Of a stretch of 64,000 nt of DNA, positions 18,825 through 27,651 are shown piece after piece; the stretch's first letter is position 1, and each line of letters starts with the position of its first letter. Source of the DNA: Vibrio sp. AND4 (GTDB lineage Bacteria > Pseudomonadota > Gammaproteobacteria > Enterobacterales > Vibrionaceae); the NCBI RefSeq assembly GCF_000171815.1, contig NZ_ABGR01000004.1, positions 186,001-250,000 on the forward strand. Reading direction: 5' to 3'. Position numbers and translations under genes: made by a program. A model generated the notes under the pieces. The model saw nothing but the letters and a program-made list of their open reading frames with translations, was not told the DNA's origin and ran no database searches.

Positions 18825-19444
18825 TTTACAATCTCCGATTTAGATTATTCATAACAGCTTTATTAGATAGAAAAATTCTGCATTTAAATACAGCATTCAT
18901 CTATCTAGTTATCTTATGCAAGACAGTGTACACATTAATATGCCACATATTCAATAACTTATCTATCGCGTATGATTCATTACTTAACAAAATACAGAAT
19001 TTTTCTGCATAGCTCGCCAACTGTGGCTCATCTAGGTAAGCACGCCCATTCAGAAGGACAAAAAGACGGCCTCTAAAATTGTAGAACTGTATAAATCCTC
19101 ACCATAATTTAGCACCATGACCCGTCATTTAGGGAGATTCATGGTGTCATATGAGCATAATTTACCCAGAATGTGATGAGAGAGCACGCATACAAAAACC
19201 GTATTTCAGCAACTTATATTGCGTCCCGTGCGGGACCACTCCTATCTCACTCCATTTCTAGGATAGATTTATCGTCGATTTTTGGCCTTTGGTGAAATTC
19301 TAAAGTTTCAGCCTCTGGTCTAAGTGAATTCGTTCTTTGAGCTGACTCGCAGCCGATCTAGTTTAGGGTAGAACGAATATTCAACTGGATTATTATCACT
19401 CTGCCCACGGGGAGAGGGCGATAACAACTTTGCTTGCAAACCAC
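18825..19444. other. Non-coding stretch before an orphan terminator
   Basis: About 620 bases without a convincing gene on either strand. It ends in a strong plus-strand terminator with no gene upstream, so a short non-coding transcript may be made here; no promoter could be fixed. The left boundary of the defence island probably lies in or near this stretch. Confidence 0.4.
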
Positions 19445-19473
19445 AAAGGCTGCCAGATTGGCAGCCTTTTTTT
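19445..19473 (+). terminator. Strong intrinsic terminator without an upstream gene
   Basis: AAAGGCTGCCA-GAT-TGGCAGCCTTT followed by a T tract: an 11-bp perfect stem with a 3-base loop. There is no plus-strand gene for nearly 4 kb upstream, so it may end an unannotated RNA, or serve as a bidirectional block after the minus-strand gene that stops at 19639. Confidence 0.85.
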
Positions 19474-19638
19474 GTTGTTATTGCGCTAAGAAGTGCTGAG
19501 CTACTTTTGGACATAAATGAATCAGCATTCTTACTAATTTAGAGAAAGATGAATCAACACAAATATAGCGCTCCATGAGTTAGCCCCAGTTTATAAACTA
19601 ACTGCCAAGGCTAACGTTTTATGAGGAAATATTAGGTA

Positions 19639-21033
19639 CTATTTTATACGTGAGTCACGATTTGAATTTAGATAGTCGTTGATCAGCGAGTTTCGGTAAG
19701 TACCAAATGGTGCATCACTTGCTGAGTCTCTATGAGTGAGATATCGGCCTTGTAACCGGACTGTATCGCCTGAACTAACAAAAAAGCTAACAGAGTCACC
19801 CGTGTCTAATTTTAGGCTTTTGGCAGTAAGCACATCATTGATGTATAAGCTATCGATATAAGTAGTCTCGTCTTCCAACTCGGCAATTGTGAACTGTTTT
19901 ACATTCTCAGGGACAGTAAAAGAATCTGAGACGGTAGTGTTTTGACCATCTGGAAGCAACTCTCTTATGTATACTTCCTGATCAGAAGTGAAGAACAAAT
20001 GTGGGCAGGAACCACATTGCCATGCTCTGTTTATTGTATACATGTTGGTAATATCAAAGTCATGTATGCCTACGGAGTGATTTTTGTTTTGGCTTTGAAA
20101 ACCAATAGATTTTGGTGCAATGACCGTACCAAAACTCAACATTTCTTCTAAGTCGGCAGGCGACCCTGATTGATGGCTTAGTTCCCTAAACCATTCTCCA
20201 TCGGCAAATTTCGGGATTCTAGAGATTTCATTTGTTGTTATGCCTCCGATTGGAGTAATCAATATGCTTACAGGGATAACAACCGTTTCATTCGGCTTTA
20301 TAGGTGCTCTAGGTAAAGTATAAGCTAGAGATTTGAGAGCAGCCTTAGAAGTGCTCTCGAAGGTTTGACTCAGGTGTGTTTCACTTTCTAATTGCTCAAA
20401 AATAATGTTGGTATCAGAGTTATTTGTAATGGTGAGGAATACCCCCCAAACACCTCTTAATATATACTCTTCGATCAAAGGTACCCCCCAACAGCCATGC
20501 TCGTAGGTTCCGATGAGTGCTATCGAAAACTTCTCGTGAACCTTATGATCAAGCATTGCTCTTGTCAGAGGGTCATCTTCTGAGAGCTTTTCAAGCTCCT
20601 CAAACTTAGGTGATCTAATAGTATCAAAGTAAGGAAACCTGCCTTGTCTCCCTTCAACAACCTCAGCTTCAGGGTATTCTTTTAAGTAATCTTCAACACT
20701 ATTAAAGTTATTCCCATATTTACCCAAATCTCGATATATTCCGCTATCACCCCTTGTTAGCTCTTGAAGGGAAGTGAATACATTGTTTTCAACAAGCAAC
20801 GGATTCATCACAGGGATAACTTCTAAGTTCCTGTTTGCTATAGCAATTAGATCATCAAAGGACTGTGATACCAGATATTTGATAGTCGGTTCTGGAAGAG
20901 AGGTCTGTGACTCGTTCAAAAATGCCTTAAGTTCCTCAAGAGAAAATTGAAACTGAGGGTTAATATGAACATCTCTCCCTGCCTGAATGTTAATAGACTC
21001 ATCACCAGAGTCTATCTTCTGCTTGTTGAACAT
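19639..21033 (-). CDS. Defence-island protein with N-terminal INIQAGRD motif
   Basis: 464 residues, no recognised enzymatic domain. The N-terminus carries SGDESINIQAGRDVHI (about residues 9-24), a short conserved signature seen in many proteins of bacterial conflict systems. A helical region follows (residues 30-180), then a beta-rich C-terminal half. The latter has a CGSC motif (about residue 350), too isolated to call a zinc site. The upstream small membrane protein ends in nearly the same motif. The two are 8 bases apart and probably act together. I infer a sensor or signalling role in defence, without direct proof. Confidence 0.65.
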   Translation of the reverse strand: MFNKQKIDSGDESINIQAGRDVHINPQFQFSLEELKAFLNESQTSLPEPTIKYLVSQSFDDLIAIANRNLEVIPVMNPLLVENNVFTSLQELTRGDSGIYRDLGKYGNNFNSVEDYLKEYPEAEVVEGRQGRFPYFDTIRSPKFEELEKLSEDDPLTRAMLDHKVHEKFSIALIGTYEHGCWGVPLIEEYILRGVWGVFLTITNNSDTNIIFEQLESETHLSQTFESTSKAALKSLAYTLPRAPIKPNETVVIPVSILITPIGGITTNEISRIPKFADGEWFRELSHQSGSPADLEEMLSFGTVIAPKSIGFQSQNKNHSVGIHDFDITNMYTINRAWQCGSCPHLFFTSDQEVYIRELLPDGQNTTVSDSFTVPENVKQFTIAELEDETTYIDSLYINDVLTAKSLKLDTGDSVSFFVSSGDTVRLQGRYLTHRDSASDAPFGTYRNSLINDYLNSNRDSRIK

Positions 21034-21041
21034 TGTTACTC

Positions 21042-21257
21042 CTAGAAACGTGTATCTCTGCCAGATTGGATATTTATGGATTTCTTGCCTGACTTTATCT
21101 TTTGATTAGCCAAACTGCGCTTGTTCCGTATCTTTATTGTGAGCACAGCCAACAGAACTGCGGCAATACCAGAGATTACGTACGTTCCAAGACCACTAAA
21201 TAACCACTCATGATTATCCTGTAGGTATTTTATTAACTTTTCAATGAGTTCCATCAT
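21042..21257 (-). CDS. Small membrane protein with C-terminal INIQSGRD motif
   Basis: 71 residues. Residues about 18-42 form one transmembrane helix (LGTYVISGIAAVLLAVLTI), followed by a basic stretch and a C-terminal GKKSINIQSGRDTRF. The last motif duplicates the N-terminus of the 464-residue protein that begins 8 bases later in another frame. It may be a membrane anchor that recruits the larger protein, or the two may descend from one gene split by duplication. Function unknown. Confidence 0.6.
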   Translation of the reverse strand: MMELIEKLIKYLQDNHEWLFSGLGTYVISGIAAVLLAVLTIKIRNKRSLANQKIKSGKKSINIQSGRDTRF

Positions 21258-21430
21258 GTTCTCTGAGTTGAATTTAGTAAAAGAAGATTTGTATTGGGCA
21301 CTAGAACGCCGATGTTCTCAAGTTAAAATTTGCCTCAACCAAGTTCCTGAATCTTTGAGATGAGATATCCTCTATGCGTGCCCAATGTCGGGTAGAGATA
21401 GCGGGGGTTGCATATCCCCCCCCTATAAAC

Positions 21431-23416
21431 CTATTTCATTCGTTTATTGATAAGTTTGAATAGCGACTCAAAGCTATCGATTACTTCTTCTGGAAGATAG
21501 TTTTCTTTTCCTTCGGAGAGTTTACCCATAAATACTCTTGCTGGTTTTGCTTTTACAAACTGCTTCTTTAACCCGAAATCCTTCATCGCTTTTTCGAATC
21601 GTTTACAGACCCTTGGAATATTATCGTTGTATTTGAGATCACCAGTTATTTCATCCCTGTAGGCTTCCTCTGCGAGAGAAAGAAAGTAATCTGAACCAAA
21701 AAGGTCTTCAATATCCAATTCATCGACATCGCTATCTATTGCTTCAGAGACTAAGATGACGTTTCTTTTAGATAGCTTGTGATTAGCTATCAAATCGGTC
21801 TTAGTGGCAATTGCATCTTTCTCATGATCGAGTAACACCAATAGATTGAGGTGTTGAGACGACAACAAACTCACTAAGTATGGTATTTTTTGGGCCCCTC
21901 CGGCTGGAGTTATAGTTATTTTATCCATTAGACCTGTCCTACCCAACGATTTCAGGTATTCAGACATCGAGGACAGGTACCAAAAATCCGTAACCCCTTC
22001 AACAACCAAATTGTTTGAACCGATAAATAGCGACTGAGAAACTTCATATCCGAGCGCCGCTTGTAAAGGGAATAACGTAGTTGAATCACCAGTGGGATCA
22101 TTAGTAACTGTTGTTCCTTTTTCTTGGCATATATTCACGGTCTTAACCGTAGAAAGTTGCTTTGTTGGGACCAAGAAAGGTGAATGCGTTGTATAAATAA
22201 TCTGATTGCTAAAGTCGTCATCAAGATGTTTTAACAAGTCACTTTGAGATTTTGCGTGCAGATAAAGTCCTGGCTCATCTAGAAGAATGATCGCATTTTC
22301 TGCATCCCCGCCGTGTGTATCTGCAAAAAACGTAATATAGAATGAAAAGAACCACCTAAAACCTCGGCTCCTTTCGTTAAGGTTAACTTCAACATCATAA
22401 GTAGACGTTGGGTCAGATACGTAAGTATCAAAGAAGTTGCCATCCAAATTGAAGCGGACTTTCAACTCGCGGTCTGTCCATAAGCGTCTAATCTCACGGG
22501 TAACAACAGCCCCTGCTCTATTAACGAGCTGGTTTCGTGTCTCAGGATCTGATTCTAACTCTTGGAGCTCAGATGGGTCTATATCCGCAACCTTACACAA
22601 TTTAATGAAACCCTCGTCCTCCGCAGTCAACTGGTGATTTTGTCTATGCTGACTAAGGATGCTGAGGTTTTGATGTCCATCCAAATGTGGGTATTCATCG
22701 ATATATACAAAAACAGGGAGGCATTCAATTATAAAGTTAAATGCTTTTTTCTCTTGTTCGCCATCATCTAAAGCCTTAACTATCTGCTCGAACTCATCTT
22801 TCAGGTCGAGGAATTCGTCTTGTTTTTCTAACGTGTATTGCGCGGCACCTCTAAACACTTGGTCATATTGGTCTAAAACTGCTTTCAACCAACTATTGGC
22901 AGATTGTGTTACAGTTGCTTTCAGCATGCTTACCTGCTGCACAGCAGTATCGACGCTATCAGCATTTTCATCGGTTTTTAAAACATCTAGTAGCGTAACT
23001 ATTTTATCAATGTTTCTGTTTATTGCTTTTATATCTAAGCTCTGGTTTTTTAAGCGGGATAAACCAATATATCTAGTGCTTCCGTATCGGCGGGAAATAG
23101 TGACAGTTGAAACCTCAGACGCTCTAGGAAAAATTGAAGACAGGGATTCTCTATCTTTCTGTGACAGCCTCCATTCGGTGTTAAGGAATGGTGTGTTTTC
23201 ATCCTGTTCAGCAAGTCTGCGATCGCGCGGGAAGTTCTTTATGGCTTCAATATCAGTTATGCCACCCGGAGGATTTAAGTGTTGAAGAGCAAGCAAAATG
23301 TTAGACTTGCCACTTTCGTTACGACCTAGTATGGCTGTTAAATCATTTGTCGTAATCTCACCACTATCATTGATTGAACGAAAATTTCTAACTCGGAACT
23401 TAGTAAGTTTCATCAT
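21431..23416 (-). CDS. OLD-family ATPase with TOPRIM nuclease domain
   Basis: 661 residues. The N-terminal ABC-type ATPase shows Walker A GRNESGKSN (about residue 31), the signature region near LNERSRGFRWFFSFYI, Walker B AIILLDEPGLYLHAKS and the switch His in YTTHSPFL. The C-terminal TOPRIM domain carries NNLVVEGVTDFWYL (metal-binding Glu) and LVLLDHEKDA (Asp). This is the overcoming-lysogenization-defect architecture, class 1 or a related stand-alone form. OLD proteins are nucleases that act in phage defence, alone or with partners. It follows the winged-helix membrane protein by 8 bases, which is probably its partner. A separate GajB-like helicase is not present. Confidence 0.88.
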   Translation of the reverse strand: MMKLTKFRVRNFRSINDSGEITTNDLTAILGRNESGKSNILLALQHLNPPGGITDIEAIKNFPRDRRLAEQDENTPFLNTEWRLSQKDRESLSSIFPRASEVSTVTISRRYGSTRYIGLSRLKNQSLDIKAINRNIDKIVTLLDVLKTDENADSVDTAVQQVSMLKATVTQSANSWLKAVLDQYDQVFRGAAQYTLEKQDEFLDLKDEFEQIVKALDDGEQEKKAFNFIIECLPVFVYIDEYPHLDGHQNLSILSQHRQNHQLTAEDEGFIKLCKVADIDPSELQELESDPETRNQLVNRAGAVVTREIRRLWTDRELKVRFNLDGNFFDTYVSDPTSTYDVEVNLNERSRGFRWFFSFYITFFADTHGGDAENAIILLDEPGLYLHAKSQSDLLKHLDDDFSNQIIYTTHSPFLVPTKQLSTVKTVNICQEKGTTVTNDPTGDSTTLFPLQAALGYEVSQSLFIGSNNLVVEGVTDFWYLSSMSEYLKSLGRTGLMDKITITPAGGAQKIPYLVSLLSSQHLNLLVLLDHEKDAIATKTDLIANHKLSKRNVILVSEAIDSDVDELDIEDLFGSDYFLSLAEEAYRDEITGDLKYNDNIPRVCKRFEKAMKDFGLKKQFVKAKPARVFMGKLSEGKENYLPEEVIDSFESLFKLINKRMK

Positions 23417-23424
23417 TATTCCTT

Positions 23425-23934
23425 TTAAGAACTACTACTGACAATCTGCGCTAAAATCGCCGCGATTGCCGTGGCAAAAGCACCTGTCAGCGCAACCCAA
23501 ACCTTCATATTGTTGTGCCTCGAGTCTTCTTCAAGACGTCGATTCTCGGCTTCTAACCCAATCATATTTGTTACTAGGTTAAGGAGTGTCTGCATTTCTT
23601 CAGAGGACAATGGTGCTGACCTTTCCTTGAGACTGCTTTCTCCCTCAATATGTTTCTTTACTCTTCTCGCATACCTGATATGCAGAGAGTACAAAGGTTC
23701 TTTCTGGGCACTTAGATTAGAGGATTTTCTAAAAAAGGCGGGGTATCCATCAAGAACATTCTCTACATCTTCTAAATCCAAGCCAATGCTATCAGCTATG
23801 TTTCTTGGTGTTCTGCTGTTCCATTTTTCATGAGCACCTAGATGCTGAATTAATGCGATTAAACAGTGAAAATCGTTTGTAAAACTACGCTCAACGACCT
23901 CAGAAACGAGTGTAATTGGTTTCGCGCTATCCAT
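23425..23934 (-). CDS. Predicted winged-helix membrane protein paired with the OLD nuclease
   Basis: 169 residues. Residues about 20-75 look like a helix-turn-helix (RTPRNIADSIGLDLEDVENVL). A helical linker contains basic HIRYARRVKKHIEG, and a C-terminal transmembrane helix closes the protein (WVALTGAFATAIAAILAQIV, about residues 144-163). It lies 8 bases upstream of the OLD gene in the same operon. The domain combination suggests a membrane-tethered sensor or regulator of the nuclease; I know of no characterised homologue. Confidence 0.65.
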   Translation of the reverse strand: MDSAKPITLVSEVVERSFTNDFHCLIALIQHLGAHEKWNSRTPRNIADSIGLDLEDVENVLDGYPAFFRKSSNLSAQKEPLYSLHIRYARRVKKHIEGESSLKERSAPLSSEEMQTLLNLVTNMIGLEAENRRLEEDSRHNNMKVWVALTGAFATAIAAILAQIVSSSS

Positions 23935-24436
23935 TTTATTAGCTTACCTATTGAATATGACATAGTTAGAGCCCACACTGAAGGTGCCTCCTATTAGCTC
24001 GTTGTTAGTTTTCGAGCACACCAGACAGAAAATAGAGTAATTATCGTTACTCATTGTTTTTACTTAAAATTAATGATGATTTACCCAAAACTAGATAGCT
24101 CTTTAATCATTAAGTTTAGCTTTGGGTGTGGAGTGTTTTCTGAGTCAATTGATACAGTGGTCTTTCTGTTACCCATAATCCGTACGTGGCCATCCCCTAT
24201 GGGGTTAGTTGCATTGCACAGGCTTAAGCAATATCTTTTAAATGGGAGTGCTCAGAAATGTTATGAATAACAACTCTAAACAGAAAAGGGGCAGAAATCA
24301 GCGTAGGCTTTCTCAACTCATTTTTTTACGCTCTCAGCAACACAATTGTGATACCCCATACCATCTTAATCACTCAAAGTACCCAATAGCAAAAATGCCA
24401 CGCGTTAAAAAAGACTCTGGGGCTGTATTATATATT
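23935..24436. other. Non-coding gap inside the defence island
   Basis: About 500 bases between two minus-strand units, holding the promoter of the OLD operon near 23935-24060. No gene is supportable. Short open frames on the plus strand have no ribosome site or recognisable sequence. Confidence 0.5.
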
Positions 24437-24892
24437 TTATTTTTTCGTCATTAGTCGACACGCAACCGAAGTGTCGTCCCATTTAGTTGCAAAAGTGTCT
24501 GATACGACATACCACCCATTTGCGGGATTATCTGAACCATGATGTACACCCATACACGAGCACTGGCACTTGTGCCCTCCCGCCTTCCAACATGCTGGAG
24601 CGCATTTTTGTTGCTCCCTATATTGTTGTATAATATATACTTTCTCATATTTATGTAGACTGCGGGTAACTAAGTCATTGAACCAAGTGTTTGGAGTTTC
24701 CCACCATTTATATTTCGTATTCCATTTAGGCTTTCTAGCTGCATTATTTCTAAGCCACAACATATTCATGTTATCAAATGGAAGTTTTACATATAATGGA
24801 AGCCCTTTTTTCCCTGTCCGGTACAATACAGGAATTTCTTGTTGTTCTAATAATTCGGCCAACCTTTTATCATCTACTTCAAATTCCATCAT
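24437..24892 (-). CDS. Cys/His-rich protein, probably zinc-binding
   Basis: 151 residues. The C-terminal half holds the cluster KCAPACWKAGGHKCQCSCMG followed by VHHG (about residues 96-120): five Cys and three His that could bind one or two metals. The N-terminal half has KWWETPNTWFNDLV. I have no named family; similar small Cys-rich proteins turn up in islands. It stands alone between the OLD operon and the GHKL operon. Confidence 0.6.
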   Translation of the reverse strand: MMEFEVDDKRLAELLEQQEIPVLYRTGKKGLPLYVKLPFDNMNMLWLRNNAARKPKWNTKYKWWETPNTWFNDLVTRSLHKYEKVYIIQQYREQQKCAPACWKAGGHKCQCSCMGVHHGSDNPANGWYVVSDTFATKWDDTSVACRLMTKK

Positions 24893-25219
24893 TAACTACT
24901 ACCATCGCAAAGCACAGAGTACTTCTTATGTAAACTTCCCAACCAAGAACACAACATACTGTAAAAGAAATAAAATGAACAACTAAATTTTTTTTCGTTT
25001 CGACAAGATAAATTAATTACATATTTAATTTGTGCCTGATTCATGTCTGGCTATGTTTTCATCGAATCGTTGAGACATGGTTATAAAAAATAAGCTCAAG
25101 AACAGCAGTGGAAGGTAGAGGTTAGGAACAGAGGAGTGCATCAAAGTGCCAAAAGTACGAATTCATACTGCTGGGGTAGTATGCTTATATCTACAGCGAG
25201 AATTGATCTTGGAGGTTGG

Positions 25220-25255
25220 AAAAGCCGAACCTTTAAGCGGTAGATTCGGCTTTTT
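25220..25255. terminator. Bidirectional terminator after the GHKL/STAS operon
   Basis: AAAAGCCGAA and TTCGGCTTTT form a perfect 10-bp stem flanked by A and T tracts, so it can work on both strands. It lies 29 bases after the last gene of the four-gene operon. The remaining 300 bases between 24893 and 25219 hold no recognisable gene. Confidence 0.85.
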
Positions 25256-25283
25256 ATTCAGTCGTTCAGTTAACTAACCGACA

Positions 25284-26054
25284 CTATGAACTCAAGTTTG
25301 CTAACCGAGTTCGTATTCTGGTGCAACGGCGGATAATGTCAGATACATTTCGTTTATTAGCTTTTCGCCTGCTGGATTCGAACTCACCACCAGTTGCAAT
25401 ATCAAACAATTTTTCAATCTCTATTAAGATATTCTTTTTGGGATTGACTGTCTCAATGCTTTTTTGTGATTTGTTAAGAAGCGGTAAAATTCGATTAGTA
25501 TGAGTTGAAAGTAATAATGTATGGTTCGCTTTGATTTTGGCTTGCTGGACAGCGTTGGTCTTTGTGTTCTTTGGGCTATAGTCGTTAGACCAATAATCTA
25601 CTGCGTTTTCCTCAAAATCTCGAAGAGCATCTCTGGCCTCGTTTATAGCAGCACGTAGTCGTTCACTCTTTTCTTTTGACTTCCAATAAAGGAAGTTGAA
25701 AACAAATGCCGCAATTACAGAGAAAACAGCACCACCAAGAAGCTCAACCAACGAACCTGAAGGTGTAGAAGAAAGAGTGCTGTTTAATTCCCTTAGCGCC
25801 TGGAGAAGCTTCTCACTATTGGCGTTGAAGGAGGCTGACTGGTTCAGTGAGTGGATTGCTTCGGCAATAGCTTTTTTAGAATCAAAGCTATTACATTGCG
25901 AGCCCTCTGCAATAGTCTTATTGAGACTCTCTAGAACATTAATTAGTTCAGGGTATTGTAAATCTAGATTTTCTTGAGGGGTTAGTGAAAAATTGCCTGT
26001 GACATTATCACAGGCAATCTCAGGTTGATCTCTTGATACAGCAGAAGAACTCAT
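25284..26054 (-). CDS. Membrane coiled-coil protein, last gene of the GHKL/STAS operon
   Basis: 256 residues. A hydrophilic helical N-terminal domain (1-105) with two Cys precedes one transmembrane helix (LLGGAVFSVIAAFVFNFLYW, about residues 105-124) and a basic, helical C-terminal domain of about 130 residues that is probably cytoplasmic (KSKEKSERLRAAINEARDAL). It overlaps the STAS-like gene by four bases. No family is recognised. As the terminal membrane component of the operon it could be the effector, or the membrane platform on which the ATPase pair acts; inferred. Confidence 0.65.
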   Translation of the reverse strand: MSSSAVSRDQPEIACDNVTGNFSLTPQENLDLQYPELINVLESLNKTIAEGSQCNSFDSKKAIAEAIHSLNQSASFNANSEKLLQALRELNSTLSSTPSGSLVELLGGAVFSVIAAFVFNFLYWKSKEKSERLRAAINEARDALRDFEENAVDYWSNDYSPKNTKTNAVQQAKIKANHTLLLSTHTNRILPLLNKSQKSIETVNPKKNILIEIEKLFDIATGGEFESSRRKANKRNVSDIIRRCTRIRTRLANLSS

Positions 26055-26440
26055 GCAGCACCGAACGGTTTGGTTGGTTCATATTTTTTCGAGTCAAACT
26101 TTGCTTCTGAAATGTACTGACGTACTTTCTTTTCATAAAATGCGAAGTCACTATCTGAGTATTTGAACTGAATTTTACTCAATAGAACATCGGCTTTCAT
26201 GTAGCCATATTTGACCATTCCTGCAAAGCCCTCAGTTAAAAATGAAGAGCCATAACCGTCAACATCATCATCCAAAATTATGGTCAACGTCTCACCGCTT
26301 GCTAGCTCTGATAGCTTAGCCTTTAAGTGCTTTTCTCGGAACTCTTCACCGCTACCTTTACCATCACTATAGTACCTTCCTTGTGGATCGTTGCTGAATT
26401 GTTGCCCTATATTAAATACACTCATGATAAGTCTCTTCAT
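26051..26440 (-). CDS. STAS-like (DUF4325-type) protein
   Basis: 129 residues. The central segment GETLTIILDDDVDGYGSSFLTEGFAGMVKYG resembles the STAS-like DUF4325 fold: a beta strand, then a Ser-Ser helix start matching the phosphorylatable Ser of anti-sigma antagonists. Its start overlaps the GHKL gene stop and its stop overlaps the membrane-protein start. Anti-sigma-antagonist STAS proteins are substrates of GHKL kinases of the SpoIIAB/RsbW class, so a partner switch with the neighbouring ATPase is likely. Residues 66-70 (YGSSF) hold the candidate Ser. Confidence 0.75.
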   Translation of the reverse strand: MKRLIMSVFNIGQQFSNDPQGRYYSDGKGSGEEFREKHLKAKLSELASGETLTIILDDDVDGYGSSFLTEGFAGMVKYGYMKADVLLSKIQFKYSDSDFAFYEKKVRQYISEAKFDSKKYEPTKPFGAA

Positions 26441-27651
26441 TATAATACTACGCTCCAGATTATTAGTGTGCCTAACAGAGGTCGCTGCAGAGCGTAAGAA
26501 CCAGTTGATTCAATCCCACCTTCCATTGAGTAGCTATAATGCCCTGAGCTACTTAAGATTGATAATCTACCATTTTTTAATTGCTTAATAAATTCTAGTA
26601 GATCTTGCAACCCCTTTCCTCTATCGTTTTCGTCTGTGCTAGTTCTATCAATTTCAACCGCTGCTCTCAATAAATGCTCGTCTTTAAGTTGCTTAAATTT
26701 ATCAAGTGGCAAGTGAGCGAAAAAGCTTTTTACCTTTTCTCCAAACTTTGATGTCGGCAGAGTTTGAGGAATCCCTATTCCCTGATCATAAAAAGCAACC
26801 TTAAGGATTCTTGAGGGCTCATGGTAAGAACCTGTCAGGAACCACTGCTTTTTGGGGCTTCTCGCCTCAAATGACTCAGGGTAGGCATGGTGACTTACAT
26901 TGGTAATGGCTTCTCCTAAACCTGTATGGAGAAAAGTCCATTTATCGATTTCATCACCAACAATTTGTTTTAAGTCTTTCTTGAGTTCTCTTGGTTTGCC
27001 TTTAACTCCACATTGCCCCTTTTTGAATCTAACAAGCCTTTTGTCAGAACACGGGTGACCATCAGTACAGGGTTTGTATTCTGGTTTATTTGTAAATAGG
27101 TCAAAAAAACCAAGATCATGGAATTGACTGTAAATATCGTCGTCCCATTGTCCGATCTTCGGAGTTAGCTCATTACGCAAGCTATCATCCCAGCTTGATA
27201 TTTCTGCGGTAAGTACAAGCGCTGCTGGCGTCGAAATCGACTTTAGGTTATCAAAATTTACAGATACTAAGTTGAAAGAACTTTTGGGTAGTGCGCGACC
27301 TTTATTTTTTTTCACTAGTTCAACAAGTTTGCTGATGACAGTGAGATGCTGCATTGTCACATTGTAATTCTCACTAAAGTCCATATGTTCAGGTAGACAA
27401 ATAATGATGCCTTTGTACTTTTTTTTCTTTTTCTTTTTGCTACGAAGAGCCGGTCCTTTCATTTTTTTTGGTGGTGCGTAATGGTGTATTAAACCATTTT
27501 GCATCTCACGTTCAATCAATTCGTTTACAGGTCCGTAAACATCTCGCCCAATATGAACGAACGGTGATGTCGGGACTATCCATTGTTTAGTTCTATGCTT
27601 CAAACTGCGGATAACATCACGTTGTCTCTGTTTATCAGTAAGTTGTCTCAC
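26440..27651 (-). CDS. GHKL ATPase (histidine-kinase-like) of the four-gene operon
   Basis: 403 residues, GTG start directly after the stop of the upstream gene. The C-terminal half is a GHKL ATPase: N-box GLGEAITNVSHHAYP (about residue 245), G1 box FYDQGIGIPQT (about residue 287) and G2 box DRGKGLQDLLEF (about residue 345). There is no dimerisation His domain or receiver. The first 230 residues are unique, with a Lys-rich patch (SKKKKKKKYKG) and a Cys pair region near CTDGHPCSDKR. It is coupled to the STAS-like protein, as in anti-sigma kinase pairs. ATP binding is well supported; kinase activity is inferred. Confidence 0.8.
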   Translation of the reverse strand: MRQLTDKQRQRDVIRSLKHRTKQWIVPTSPFVHIGRDVYGPVNELIEREMQNGLIHHYAPPKKMKGPALRSKKKKKKKYKGIIICLPEHMDFSENYNVTMQHLTVISKLVELVKKNKGRALPKSSFNLVSVNFDNLKSISTPAALVLTAEISSWDDSLRNELTPKIGQWDDDIYSQFHDLGFFDLFTNKPEYKPCTDGHPCSDKRLVRFKKGQCGVKGKPRELKKDLKQIVGDEIDKWTFLHTGLGEAITNVSHHAYPESFEARSPKKQWFLTGSYHEPSRILKVAFYDQGIGIPQTLPTSKFGEKVKSFFAHLPLDKFKQLKDEHLLRAAVEIDRTSTDENDRGKGLQDLLEFIKQLKNGRLSILSSSGHYSYSMEGGIESTGSYALQRPLLGTLIIWSVVL

